From NCBI GenBank assembly GCA_964537555.1, contig CAZIAD010000024.1:1-51712 (forward strand): DNA of 51,712 nucleotides, in the 5' to 3' direction. The notes under the pieces are model-generated. The model worked only from the letters and a program-made list of their open reading frames with translations, did no database searches and was not told the origin of the DNA. Below, piece after piece: positions 15,567-24,323 of the stretch; within the stretch, counting starts at the first letter, position 1; each line of letters begins with the position of its first letter. The position numbers and the translations under genes were made by a program. The DNA comes from CAYRWR01 sp964537555 (lineage in GTDB: Bacteria > Spirochaetota > Brevinematia > Brevinematales > CAYRWR01).

Positions 15567-17744
15567 ATGGACGATTTTGCTAAGGAACTGGAAAAGGATT
15601 TTTTAGACGAAGCATTCTCACTGATCGACAATCTTGAGACTCACCTGTTAGAACTGGAAAAAAATCCCAACGAGACCAAAGCTATAAACGAGTTATTCAG
15701 AGCAGCCCATACCATCAAAGGCGGAGCCGGAACGGTCGGTTTTGAAGAGATTCAGAGTCTTACCCATACCATGGAAGACGTCATGGATCTGGTACGTAAA
15801 TCCAAACTGGAACTGAGCCCGGATAACATTACTGTTCTGTTAAAGACCCGGGATGAGATCGAACATATGCTGGATGCCCGGCAGAATAATGAACAGTACC
15901 TCAGTCCCCAGACTCAGAGTATTATTAATGCTCTTAATGAGATCAAATCTACGGTTGCAGAACCCCAGAAGAATACCTCTCAGAGCACCCCCCCCCTTCA
16001 GGTCGATTTTAATGAAGATCTTTCCTCCTATGAGATCTCTCTAATCAGCGATTCACTGGTCAAAGGTAACCATGTCTTTATTTTAAAATACAGCCTCAAT
16101 GAAAACTACGAAATGAAAGAAGTATCCGCCTTTCAGTTACACTCCTTACTCAATGATGCTTCGGATATAATAAAAGTCAATCCTCCAATAGAGATCATGG
16201 AGGAACAGTTTTCACCTAAAGTACTGTTTGTGATATCCACCGATAAAGATGCGGCCTATATTCAGGACAAGACATTCCTGTCTGAAATGGTGAACCGCCT
16301 GGATATAGTCAAGATCGATAACCAGAAACTGCATCAGCTGGAGAACGACAACAGTACCCAGGAAAAAGAAGCAAAAGCGGCAGATGCGCCTCAGGATGCC
16401 AAAAAAATCGATGAAGGTGATGACAGTACCGCCAAGCGTGCCCTCAATACCCTGCGTATTGAAAGCTGGAAGGTAGATAACCTCTTAAACCTCCTGGGGG
16501 AACTGGTCATTACCAAGGCTACTTTTTCACAATTGGATCAGGATTTCGACTATATAACCAATGAGCTGCGCAGCCGTCTCAAAAACTTTTTAAGCGGTAT
16601 GCTGGGCATTGAGATCAATTCTGCTGAACAAAAAGCCCAGTACGAGATGTATCTTAAGATATTTGATAAACTGTTTAAATCAATGGAATCCTATTCAGAG
16701 TCTATCCAGAAACTCAACCGTATTTCTTCTTCTTTACAGGAAAATGTCATGAATATGCGTATGGTACCTATTCAGATGGTTTTTTCCCGTTTTCCCCGTC
16801 TTATCCGTGACATTGCTAAAAAAATGGATAAAGAGATCGATCTTATAATCGAAGGGGTAGAGACAGAGATCGATAAAGGCATGGTCGATGACATTTTTGA
16901 CCCCCTCATCCACATGCTGAGAAATGCGGTAGATCATGGAATAGAAAGCCCCCAGATCAGAAAGGAAAATGGTAAAGACCCCATTGGTAAGATCGTCCTA
17001 AAAGCGGTACATGAGGGAGATTCCATCATGATCGAAGTCTCAGACGATGGCCAGGGGATCGATCCTGAAAAATTACGGGATAAGGCTATATCCACCGGAT
17101 TTTTGACCCAGGCCCAGGTTTCCAAAATGAGCCGCAGGGAACTTCTGGGACTGATATTTCTGCCTGGCCTGTCCACCGCTAAGACCATCTCAAACATATC
17201 AGGACGGGGTGTGGGTATGGATGTAGTCAAGAAAAAAATAGAAGAGATCGGGGGAAGTGTCTCTATTTCTACTATAAAGAACAAAGGTTCAAAATTCACT
17301 ATCAGATTACCCCTCACTCTGGCTATTATCCAGGGACTGCTCATCATTGTGGAAAGAATGAATTTTGTGATACCGGTCGCCTCGGTAGAAGAGACTGTCA
17401 TCATTACCCGGGACCAGCTCAAGACTATTAATGGCCATCTGGCCTTTGAATTCCGGGAAAAACTGATACCGGTCCTGTCTCTGAAAAAGTATTTTTATAA
17501 TATAGAAAACGATAATAATGCTGATGCAAAAGAATATTGTATTATCACCAGATATGGTGACCGCGTGGTGGGGATAATTGTCAATGAAGTGATCGGAGAG
17601 CAGGACATCGTGATAAAACCTCTGAATACCAAATTGATAAAAAGCCCGGGTATTTCAGCTGCCACCATAGTCGGTAATGGCGAGATCGGCTTTATTTTAG
17701 ATACCAGCAAAGTTATCTCGCATTATTTTCAGTCCTCAAAATAA
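15567..17744 (+). CDS. cheA: Chemotaxis histidine kinase CheA
   Basis: Start chosen at the ATG of MDDFAKELEK, seven-odd bases after TGGGGAA; an in-frame ATG 24 bases upstream has no such site. The protein has 725 residues. The HPt domain has phosphorylated His48 in AAHTIKGGAG. A linker with an alpha/beta domain (about 150-265) follows, in the position of the CheY/CheB-binding P2 domain. The dimerisation domain is lengthened by about 60 residues of charged helix. The HATPase domain has HMLRNAVDHGIE, DDGQGI and GRGVGMDVV, and a CheW-like P5 domain ends the protein. It phosphorylates CheY and CheB. Confidence 0.95.
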   Translation: MDDFAKELEKDFLDEAFSLIDNLETHLLELEKNPNETKAINELFRAAHTIKGGAGTVGFEEIQSLTHTMEDVMDLVRKSKLELSPDNITVLLKTRDEIEHMLDARQNNEQYLSPQTQSIINALNEIKSTVAEPQKNTSQSTPPLQVDFNEDLSSYEISLISDSLVKGNHVFILKYSLNENYEMKEVSAFQLHSLLNDASDIIKVNPPIEIMEEQFSPKVLFVISTDKDAAYIQDKTFLSEMVNRLDIVKIDNQKLHQLENDNSTQEKEAKAADAPQDAKKIDEGDDSTAKRALNTLRIESWKVDNLLNLLGELVITKATFSQLDQDFDYITNELRSRLKNFLSGMLGIEINSAEQKAQYEMYLKIFDKLFKSMESYSESIQKLNRISSSLQENVMNMRMVPIQMVFSRFPRLIRDIAKKMDKEIDLIIEGVETEIDKGMVDDIFDPLIHMLRNAVDHGIESPQIRKENGKDPIGKIVLKAVHEGDSIMIEVSDDGQGIDPEKLRDKAISTGFLTQAQVSKMSRRELLGLIFLPGLSTAKTISNISGRGVGMDVVKKKIEEIGGSVSISTIKNKGSKFTIRLPLTLAIIQGLLIIVERMNFVIPVASVEETVIITRDQLKTINGHLAFEFREKLIPVLSLKKYFYNIENDNNADAKEYCIITRYGDRVVGIIVNEVIGEQDIVIKPLNTKLIKSPGISAATIVGNGEIGFILDTSKVISHYFQSSK

Positions 17745-17759
17745 ATAAGGAGACTGGCC

Positions 17760-18281
17760 TTGGCTAAAGAAGAGATTTTAAATAAAAAAACCAGCTCAGA
17801 AGATGAGGCTGAAAAAAGTAAGAAACAGGCGATCTTTCAGGGTGTCTCCTTCTACCTGAATAACAGCCTCTATGCAATGGATGTGATGAGCATTAAGGAA
17901 TTCTATTCCCCCAGCCTGCTCTATAAAGTACCCAATACCACAGATAAATTGCTGGGTGTGCTCAACCTGAGGGGATATATCCTGCCGGTGTACAGCATGA
18001 AGCTGATCCTGGAAATGCAGGATGATATGCTGGCTGTGGAAGACTTCACAGACAAAGAAAAGTTCATCATAATCATCCAGCGGGATAAAGACCAGTTCGG
18101 TATACTCATAGATGAGATCCATAAAAATGTGACGGGCACTGAAGAAAACTACCGAACCGGAAATTATCTGCAAAAATGGTCCAAAAATTATCTGTTTGAA
18201 GGGGTTCTGCTGGATGGGGATAATGAAATACTAGTAATAAACATAGAAAACATGTTAAAATATATGACAACACTAAAATAG
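17760..18281 (+). CDS. cheW: Chemotaxis coupling protein CheW
   Basis: A 173-residue protein with one CheW-like SH3-pair domain from about residue 25. It carries the GVLNLRGYILPVY motif near 61-73 that typifies coupling proteins joining receptors to CheA. The first 20 residues are charged and probably disordered. It starts at TTG, supported by AAGGAG at 17747-17752. The next gene, cheX, begins 13 bases after the stop. Confidence 0.93.
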   Translation: MAKEEILNKKTSSEDEAEKSKKQAIFQGVSFYLNNSLYAMDVMSIKEFYSPSLLYKVPNTTDKLLGVLNLRGYILPVYSMKLILEMQDDMLAVEDFTDKEKFIIIIQRDKDQFGILIDEIHKNVTGTEENYRTGNYLQKWSKNYLFEGVLLDGDNEILVINIENMLKYMTTLK

Positions 18282-18294
18282 TGGGGAGGATTTT

Positions 18295-18753
18295 ATGCGC
18301 ATTGAATATATTAACCCCTTTGTAGAAGCTGCTTTTGATATTCTCAATGAGATACTCAAGACCAGTGTCAAAAGAGGTCAATTATATTTAAAGAAACTGG
18401 GTGAGTCCATGAAAGGGGTAGCAGTAGTGATCGGAGTAACCGGACAGGTCAACGGCCGTCTGGTGTTCGATATGACAGAAAAGACGGCTATTGCCCTGAC
18501 TTCAAAACTAAATGGAGAAGAATTTCAGGATTTTAATGATATGGCACGCTCAACCATTGGAGAGATCGCCAATATGATTACCGGAAGGACTGTGACAAAA
18601 CTGGACAAGGAAGGATTAGCCTTTCATTTCACCCCACCCACCATTATCACCGGTACCGGTTTGCAGATCTATGAAGCTGATATGGAAGCATTGATCATCC
18701 CTATTGATACCAGCATGGGTATTGTAGAGATCAATATTGCTTTCAAAGAATAA
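18295..18753 (+). CDS. cheX: CheY-P phosphatase CheX
   Basis: A 152-residue CheC/CheX/FliY-family protein. The single catalytic ExxN motif is Glu90-Ile-Ala-Asn93, within STIGEIANMITGR, as in spirochaetal CheX dimers that dephosphorylate CheY-P. GGGGAGG precedes the ATG. The gene lies between cheW and cheY, the order known from Borrelia and Treponema and the strongest taxonomic hint in this window. No cheZ or cheC is seen. Confidence 0.93.
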   Translation: MRIEYINPFVEAAFDILNEILKTSVKRGQLYLKKLGESMKGVAVVIGVTGQVNGRLVFDMTEKTAIALTSKLNGEEFQDFNDMARSTIGEIANMITGRTVTKLDKEGLAFHFTPPTIITGTGLQIYEADMEALIIPIDTSMGIVEINIAFKE

Positions 18754-18777
18754 TTTATATATAAAAAGGAGAAATAT

Positions 18778-19200
18778 ATGGGAATTCTATTTGGAGAAGA
18801 TGGATACCCACTGGGGAAGAAAAGCAAAGGTGGTAATTACAAAGTACTGTGTATAGATGATTCACAGTTTATTGTAAAACAGCTGAGCCAGATCTTTATG
18901 TCCCGTGATTTTGATGTAGTAGGTACTGCCAACAACGGAAAAGACGGACTGGAAAAATACAAAGAACTGTTCCCCAATATCGACTTTGTCACTTTGGATA
19001 TTACCATGCCCGAGATGGATGGCCTGGAGACTCTGCAAAAGATCCGGGAAGTGGACCCTAATGCTGTCATCATCATGATTACTGCTCTGGGCACTGCCGA
19101 TGCAGTCAAAGAGGCCATTAAATTCGGGGCCAAGGGTTATATCGTGAAACCTTTAGACCGGGATAAAGTATTGGAAAGACTGGGACAGATCTTAAAATAA
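18778..19200 (+). CDS. cheY: Chemotaxis response regulator CheY
   Basis: A single receiver domain of 140 residues with a 20-residue N-terminal extension (GILFGEDGYPLGKKSKGGN). Phosphorylation residues are Asp27-Asp28 (IDDS), Asp74 in LDITMPEMDG, Thr102 and Lys124 (VKPLD). It is phosphorylated by CheA, would bind the flagellar switch and is reset by CheX. AAGGAG precedes the ATG. It ends the core chemotaxis genes; the ROK kinase gene follows after 17 bases with a weak ribosome binding site. Confidence 0.93.
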   Translation: MGILFGEDGYPLGKKSKGGNYKVLCIDDSQFIVKQLSQIFMSRDFDVVGTANNGKDGLEKYKELFPNIDFVTLDITMPEMDGLETLQKIREVDPNAVIIMITALGTADAVKEAIKFGAKGYIVKPLDRDKVLERLGQILK

Positions 19201-19217
19201 ACACAGGGCTTTTTTAA

Positions 19218-20180
19218 ATGAAGATTAACATTGGTATAGACATAGGTGGAACAGCCGTAAAATTAGGTATGATAGATGCTGAAGGTAATATTCTGGATTC
19301 ATTCCAGGTCCCTACCCTGGCCGATACCAATTCCCTGGACACTATCATAGAAAATATGATAAATGCCATCAGCGAGCTGATCGAGAGAAATAAAGATAAA
19401 AAAGTAAAAGCGATTGGAATCGGGGCTCCCGGCAATATCTCACCTGAAGAAGGAAAGATAGTCTCCGGGATTGCCAATATTCCTGTACTGAACGGTTATT
19501 CCCTGGCCCATGTCATTCAAAAACATTTCAAATTGCCTACATATATTGATAATGACGCTAATAATGCCGGACAGGGCGAGTTTTTATTCGGGGCTGGAAA
19601 AAAGTACAAAGATTTTATCATGATCACACTGGGTACTGGTATCGGCGGGGCTATCTTTATAGATGGTAAGCTGTATAGCGGCGCCAAAAACTTTTCCGGT
19701 GAAGTGGGACACATGGTGATCCATGCCGACGGCCGTCAGTGGAACAGCGGTATATCCGGTTGCTGGGAGGCTTATGGCTCAGCTACTGCCATGATAAATA
19801 TGGCTAAACAAAGCGTAGAACAAGGCCTGGATACAGAGCTCCGTAAATACTACCCCGATAACCTGAATGCCAAAGTCATAGTGGAAGAAGCACATAAGGG
19901 CGACTACATGGCCAAGGAAATAGTACGGGAAATCGCCAAGTATGTAGGGATCGGTGTAGCCAACCTGATCAATATCTTCAATCCGGAGGCCATCATCATC
20001 GGGGGAGGATTATCTCAGGCCGGAGATATTTTGATGGAAAAAATCAAACATTCAGCCCGGGTATATTCCAGGACCCAAGCCTGGGAATCTGTAAAGATCA
20101 TTTCTGCCAAACTGGGCAACCAGGCCGGTATATTGGGTTCAGCTGCCCTGGCTTTTATGAAATCAAAAGAGAGTGAGTAA
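19218..20180 (+). CDS. ROK-family sugar kinase (glucokinase-like)
   Basis: A 320-residue kinase with the phosphate motif GIDIGGTAVKLG, DNDANNAGQGE and the LGTGIGGAIFIDG loop. ROK sugar kinases normally bind zinc through CxCGxxGCxE after GHM. Here that stretch reads WNSGISGCWE: the first two cysteines are Trp and Ser, while GHM and the third Cys remain. Zinc binding is probably lost or altered. There is no DNA-binding domain, so it is an enzyme rather than a repressor. The substrate is probably glucose or an N-acetyl sugar. It shares one base with the start of the next gene, so the two are coupled. Confidence 0.85.
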   Translation: MKINIGIDIGGTAVKLGMIDAEGNILDSFQVPTLADTNSLDTIIENMINAISELIERNKDKKVKAIGIGAPGNISPEEGKIVSGIANIPVLNGYSLAHVIQKHFKLPTYIDNDANNAGQGEFLFGAGKKYKDFIMITLGTGIGGAIFIDGKLYSGAKNFSGEVGHMVIHADGRQWNSGISGCWEAYGSATAMINMAKQSVEQGLDTELRKYYPDNLNAKVIVEEAHKGDYMAKEIVREIAKYVGIGVANLINIFNPEAIIIGGGLSQAGDILMEKIKHSARVYSRTQAWESVKIISAKLGNQAGILGSAALAFMKSKESE

Positions 20181-21277
20181 TGAATTTTAGACGAATTTTA
20201 ACTGCATTAATAATACTGGTGGCCTCTGTGTCCGGCCTTAACGGACTGGTCACTGTAGATTTTTCTCAGGACAGCTATAGCAGTGTCCTGACCCAGCTCT
20301 CCAATATCGGATTGGAACATGTGGAGGCGGTAGTGGTAAGGCACCCCTTCTGGCATCTGCATGGTAAATCAGATAAAGAGTTCGGAGTGTATAACTGGGA
20401 CCTTAACATACCCAGCAGAGCCCAGCAGAGCCCTTCTGCAGGTAGTCTCAGCGAGCTTAACAGCCTGGCAGATTACCTCCACAAAAAAAAGATCCGTCTT
20501 TATTCCCGAATAGACCCCTTTATACAGATCAAAGACTTTGATAAAAACTGGTGGGAACTCAAAGACTTTAGCTATGACAGTATCCAGTTCGGAAAATACA
20601 ATCTGGTCAGCCCTGCGGGATCAGATAAACTGGGCTCCCTGTTTCATGCTATGAAATCCATGCCTATAGACAGATGGATCGTCAATTTAGATAATGTGCC
20701 GGTAGCCCAGCAGACAGAATACGCCGGTATTGCCCGCCGAGGCCTGGGGCCCAGGATCCTGCTGATGACTTCCTTTACCAATAAAATCGGGAATTATTCG
20801 CTGTTACAGGCAGCAGATTACTGGACCTTAAGAGAAGGCCCTTTTCTTACTCCTATCCCGGAATTAAGCGCAATCAGTAATTTCAAAGCCAGCCATCAGA
20901 AGCATATTATTGACTCAGATAAACTGACTATCAATAATATTGCGACTACGGTATATATGCTATCACAGGATCTGTCAGTAGTCATTCCGGCCAGCTTTAT
21001 CAGGCATAAAGGCATAGCCCATATGATACAGGCCCTCCAGTCTAAGGATACCTTCAAGCTAAAGCTATTAAGTGACAAGACCATGCTCCTCTATTCCCGC
21101 AATCAGATCATCTCATTCCACCTGGGAGACGAGATGAACATGATCAAGATCCCCTCATTGATCACAAATAAGGGAGACTATAATTCGGTAGTAGGAAACT
21201 CAATTCTGCATAGTGAAAATGACTTAAACTATTTTCTGCTGTTTCCCGGGAGTGTATACTTGTGGGAAATAAAATAG
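20180..21277 (+). CDS. Secreted protein of unknown function
   Basis: A 365-residue protein with a signal peptide (about residues 1-22) and no further membrane segment. The body alternates strands and helices, with YSRIDPFIQI, WIVNLDN and GIAHMIQALQS stretches. The last 70 residues are beta-rich. The overall pattern, a possible barrel followed by a small beta domain (LLYSRNQIISFHLG), is reminiscent of alpha-amylase-like glycosidases. I see no catalytic motif and assign no activity. Coupled to the ROK kinase upstream and overlapping the Smr gene downstream. A role in sugar handling is only a guess. Confidence 0.6.
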   Translation: MNFRRILTALIILVASVSGLNGLVTVDFSQDSYSSVLTQLSNIGLEHVEAVVVRHPFWHLHGKSDKEFGVYNWDLNIPSRAQQSPSAGSLSELNSLADYLHKKKIRLYSRIDPFIQIKDFDKNWWELKDFSYDSIQFGKYNLVSPAGSDKLGSLFHAMKSMPIDRWIVNLDNVPVAQQTEYAGIARRGLGPRILLMTSFTNKIGNYSLLQAADYWTLREGPFLTPIPELSAISNFKASHQKHIIDSDKLTINNIATTVYMLSQDLSVVIPASFIRHKGIAHMIQALQSKDTFKLKLLSDKTMLLYSRNQIISFHLGDEMNMIKIPSLITNKGDYNSVVGNSILHSENDLNYFLLFPGSVYLWEIK

Positions 21278-21612
21278 ATCCGGCTGCAGATCAGCTGTTT
21301 AGGGAAATGATTGAGACGATTGTCCCCCCCCATCCGGATCCGGTCACTAAAAAAAAGAAAAGTATAACAAAAAAAACTCTGGACCTGCATGGTATGAACC
21401 TGGTCCAGGCCTGCAGCCGCTGTCTATATTTTTTACAGGCTAATACAGGTGTAAAAGAGTGCCTCACAGTCATCTGCGGTAAAGGCCTGAACAGCCCGGG
21501 GATACAATCCGTACTCCGATCAGGAATAGAAGAGTTATTAGTGGAAAACAAAGCAAAATTAAAGTATAATTATAAATATCAAAATGGAGCATTTAAAATA
21601 TGGTTCGATTAA
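21262..21612 (+). CDS. Smr-domain protein
   Basis: A 116-residue protein of the small MutS-related (Smr) domain type. LDLHGMNLVQA near 41 and VICGKGLNS near 74 match the LDLHG and TGxG motifs of Smr nucleases. No MutS region is attached. The GTG start overlaps the previous gene by 16 bases and has GGGAG nine bases upstream; an ATG at 21307 is a weaker alternative. It overlaps the next gene by 13 bases. The histidine of the usual TGxGxH motif is not visible, so nuclease activity is uncertain. Confidence 0.8.
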   Translation: MGNKIDPAADQLFREMIETIVPPHPDPVTKKKKSITKKTLDLHGMNLVQACSRCLYFLQANTGVKECLTVICGKGLNSPGIQSVLRSGIEELLVENKAKLKYNYKYQNGAFKIWFD

Positions 21613-22433
21613 GATTCCTGATTCTGATTCTGTTATTATCCCTGATCAGTGGATGTTCCCCCTATTTTAAATTCGATGAACTCTATGACCAGGGCCACTA
21701 TCTGGAGGCTTACAGCCTGCTGGGTGGCATAGAAAAGACCAACAATATTCAGTATCAGAAAAGGGTATACCGGGCCGTTATCAAGCTGGCTCTGGAAGGG
21801 GATCAGGACTTCATTCTCAGGCTTCAGGGTATCATCAGTAACTACACTCACCCCGATCTGGCTGATTATTCCAATTTTAGTGTGTCCTATCTGCTCTTTC
21901 TCAATCAGGAACATAATAATCCTGAGACCTATCAGTCCATTATCAGTAATTTTTCTCATGCAGAAAAAATACCCAGTGAGTTCTATGCTCAGACCCGGCA
22001 ATTGGAAGGGATAGCCTATTTTAAATTAGGAGATTTTACTAAAGCCATTAATAGTTTTCATGAGTCTTATAAGATCAGTCCCTATATAGATAATTATTAC
22101 TTCATAGGCCTGGCATACAGTGAACTGGAAGAGTACGAAAAAGCCTTTTCCTATTTCAATAAAGTAGTCGATTTTTCTGATAATGATCTCTTAAAAGGCA
22201 TTTCCTATTATCAAAAAGGCGAAATTCTGTATTATCAGGAAAAATACGAAGCAGCCATGGATGAATATCTTCAGTCTATTTATTACTACCCTAATTCTGC
22301 GAACTTTAACTTTAAGATCGGTAAATGCCTCCAGAAAATGGGATACAACAACCTGGCACCCCAGTTTTTCAGAATATCTTTGAAAATACAAAACAACTTT
22401 GCCAATGCCTGGTATTTCCTCAATATCAATTAA
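21600..22433 (+). CDS. TPR lipoprotein
   Basis: A 277-residue protein with a lipoprotein signal peptide (hydrophobic 5-16, lipobox LISGC with Cys19). At least three tetratricopeptide-like helical pairs lie in the C-terminal half, for example AYSELEEYEKAFSYFNKVVDF and KGEILYYQEKYEAAMDEYL. It would be anchored in a membrane on the periplasmic side and act as a binding scaffold. It is the last gene of the run that starts at the cheA promoter. Confidence 0.82.
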   Translation: MVRLRFLILILLLSLISGCSPYFKFDELYDQGHYLEAYSLLGGIEKTNNIQYQKRVYRAVIKLALEGDQDFILRLQGIISNYTHPDLADYSNFSVSYLLFLNQEHNNPETYQSIISNFSHAEKIPSEFYAQTRQLEGIAYFKLGDFTKAINSFHESYKISPYIDNYYFIGLAYSELEEYEKAFSYFNKVVDFSDNDLLKGISYYQKGEILYYQEKYEAAMDEYLQSIYYYPNSANFNFKIGKCLQKMGYNNLAPQFFRISLKIQNNFANAWYFLNIN

Positions 22434-22740
22434 GACTGTGATTTTGACAGTTGTGTACGCCTTGCATACTTATGCACAGTACTTATATATAAGAAAAATC
22501 GAGACTTAGCAAAATGTGCATCACGGCCGACTAAATTAATTCACAACAGAGTGTTATTGTGCAGAAAAAAACATTATGTGGCCCCCAATAATCCTTATTT
22601 TCCCAAAAAAATCGTGACCGGCCTCTCTCAGAGACTTGCAATTATGCAAAGTGCACCTGAAAATCGAGTTTAAGTGTGCAAATATTTGTTGAATATTCTC
22701 AATTAAAGTATAATAAGATATATAGAAATGGGTGGTAAAA
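22434..22740. promoter_or_regulatory. Intergenic region with repeated TGTGCA sites
   Basis: About 300 AT-rich bases. TGTGCA or its complement TGCACA occurs at 22473-22478, 22515-22520, 22558-22563 and 22675-22680, and GTGCAC at 22651-22656. The first three are 42 and 43 bases apart, close to four helical turns. A candidate promoter (TTGCAT 22462-22467, TATATA near 22485) overlaps the first site. The array may be bound by a regulator of the HD-GYP gene. No gene is seen. Confidence 0.4.
22686..22714 (+). promoter_or_regulatory. Promoter of the HD-GYP operon
   Basis: TTGTTG at 22686-22691, a 17-base spacer and a perfect TATAAT at 22709-22714. Transcription would start near 22721, 20 bases before the chosen ATG. 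It overlaps no TGTGCA site but lies 6 bases downstream of the last one. Confidence 0.6.
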
Positions 22741-23766
22741 ATGAAAAAACGTTATACCTATCTGGTAGTCGATGATGAAGTCACTATAGTCAAGATTATT
22801 ACAGACATACTCAACATACACCCCGACACTTCTCATATTTACACTGCTCATGATGGAGAAGAAGGCCTGAAGGTCTATCAGGACCATAAAATCGATGTAG
22901 TGATCACAGATGTCATCATGCCTAAAATGACGGGTATAGAACTGATACACAGCCTTAAAAAAATAGATCCGGATGTACAGGTCATAGTCCAATCAGCCTT
23001 TTCAGATATAGACCTGATACGGGATGCTATGCGCAGCGGTGCCTATGATTATGTCATAAAGCCTTTTACCATAGATGATATGATGGTAGTCATCACCCGC
23101 ATACTGGAACGTATACAATTTCTCAACGAGCGCCGTGAATATGTAGATCAACTGGAAAAAAAGGTCGAAGAGACCACTAAAAGTCTGAAGTCAAGCTTCC
23201 TGGATACACTCACTACTCTGATCACAGCTCTGGAAGCCCGGGACCAGTATACCCACAGGCATTCTAAGAACGTGTCTTCCTATGCCTATCATACCGCCAA
23301 AGAGATGGGCTGGGATGAATTAAGGCTGGAAAACATCCGGGAAGGAGCCATCCTTCATGATATCGGTAAAATCGGTATCCCTGATAATATACTGTTGAAA
23401 CCCAGCGGTTTGACTGATTCAGAATATGCCATTGTCAAAGACCACCCCAGTATCGGCAAAAACATCGTGTACCCCTCCATGAAACAAAATAAAGATATTA
23501 TCAATTTTATCAATTCACATCATGAAAGATTTGACGGGAAAGGATATCCTCAGGGACTAAAAGGAACAGATATTCCAGAGATCGCACGTATCGCCAACCT
23601 GGCTGATTCCTTTGATGCTATGACCACTGACCGAGAATATAAGTCAAAGATTTCCATAGACCAGGCCCTGGAGGAGATCAAAAGAAATAAATCCACCCAG
23701 TTTGATCCTGAGATCGCTGATATCTTTATAGCAGTGATCGAAAGAATTAAAAAATCGGAGAAATGA
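22741..23766 (+). CDS. Response regulator with HD-GYP phosphodiesterase domain
   Basis: Start chosen at the ATG after GGGTGGT rather than at a GTG nine bases upstream. The 341-residue protein has a receiver domain with Asp57 in ITDVIMPKMTG, a coiled-coil linker (about 120-150) and an HD-GYP domain. It has HDIGK at 206-210 and HHERFDGKGYP at 260-270, so the metal-binding histidines are intact. Such proteins, like RpfG, hydrolyse c-di-GMP to GMP under control of phosphorylation. No dedicated histidine kinase is adjacent; CheA or a distant kinase could feed it. It overlaps the ribosome binding region of the next gene. Confidence 0.92.
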   Translation: MKKRYTYLVVDDEVTIVKIITDILNIHPDTSHIYTAHDGEEGLKVYQDHKIDVVITDVIMPKMTGIELIHSLKKIDPDVQVIVQSAFSDIDLIRDAMRSGAYDYVIKPFTIDDMMVVITRILERIQFLNERREYVDQLEKKVEETTKSLKSSFLDTLTTLITALEARDQYTHRHSKNVSSYAYHTAKEMGWDELRLENIREGAILHDIGKIGIPDNILLKPSGLTDSEYAIVKDHPSIGKNIVYPSMKQNKDIINFINSHHERFDGKGYPQGLKGTDIPEIARIANLADSFDAMTTDREYKSKISIDQALEEIKRNKSTQFDPEIADIFIAVIERIKKSEK

Positions 23767-23768
23767 AT

Positions 23769-24323
23769 ATGAAGTTTTCACTTCTTTTCATAGCAATTTT
23801 TTTATTCACTTCATGTGGGGATAAAATAAAGAGTGAATCCCGTCTGGTTTGGGTAAAAGGGATATCCTATGGGTTTGCCACAGATACGAAAATGGCAGGA
23901 ATCGAAGCTAAAAAAAACATGGGGGGATTCCTGGTAGGAGTGAAATATCACTATAGTGCGGGGCAGCTTAAGGTCTCGTCAGATGGGTTTCAGTCTTCAC
24001 TAAGCCCTACAGCAAATATAGGTGATATGAAAAAAGGCAGCCTCAAAAACGGGCTTAAATATGAACAATTTCCGGTAAGTGCCCAGGTCAGACGTCCTGT
24101 GAAAATGCCCCGGGCCACCTCTGGAACTGTGGGAGTCAAAGAAAACGGGAGTTATTACTACCCTATGATTAATCAGGTATTACAGGATAAATATGGCAAG
24201 ACCCCGGGCAATCGCTCAGGCATTATTTATATAAATGAGCTTAAATATATTGAAAATCCTGCTGATCAAAATAAGGCACCCTGGGGTGTTATACAGTATA
24301 AGCTATACGTGGTGGAGGACTGA
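23769..24323 (+). CDS. Small lipoprotein of unknown function
   Basis: The ATG at 23769 is chosen because GGAG lies eight bases upstream; an ATG six bases earlier is too close to it. Of 184 residues, the first 16 or so form a lipoprotein signal peptide ending in FTSC, with Cys16 lipidated. The remainder is beta-rich with polar loops, including the tail GVIQYKLYVVED. No recognised family. It is followed directly by a TPR protein gene, and the pair may act together at the periplasmic face. Confidence 0.7.
   Translation: MKFSLLFIAIFLFTSCGDKIKSESRLVWVKGISYGFATDTKMAGIEAKKNMGGFLVGVKYHYSAGQLKVSSDGFQSSLSPTANIGDMKKGSLKNGLKYEQFPVSAQVRRPVKMPRATSGTVGVKENGSYYYPMINQVLQDKYGKTPGNRSGIIYINELKYIENPADQNKAPWGVIQYKLYVVED

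Noticed and set aside
22434..22740. A tRNA or other structured RNA gene in the HD-GYP upstream region
   Set aside because: No cloverleaf arms, CCA end or T-loop sequence could be found; the repeats are short protein-site-like hexamers.
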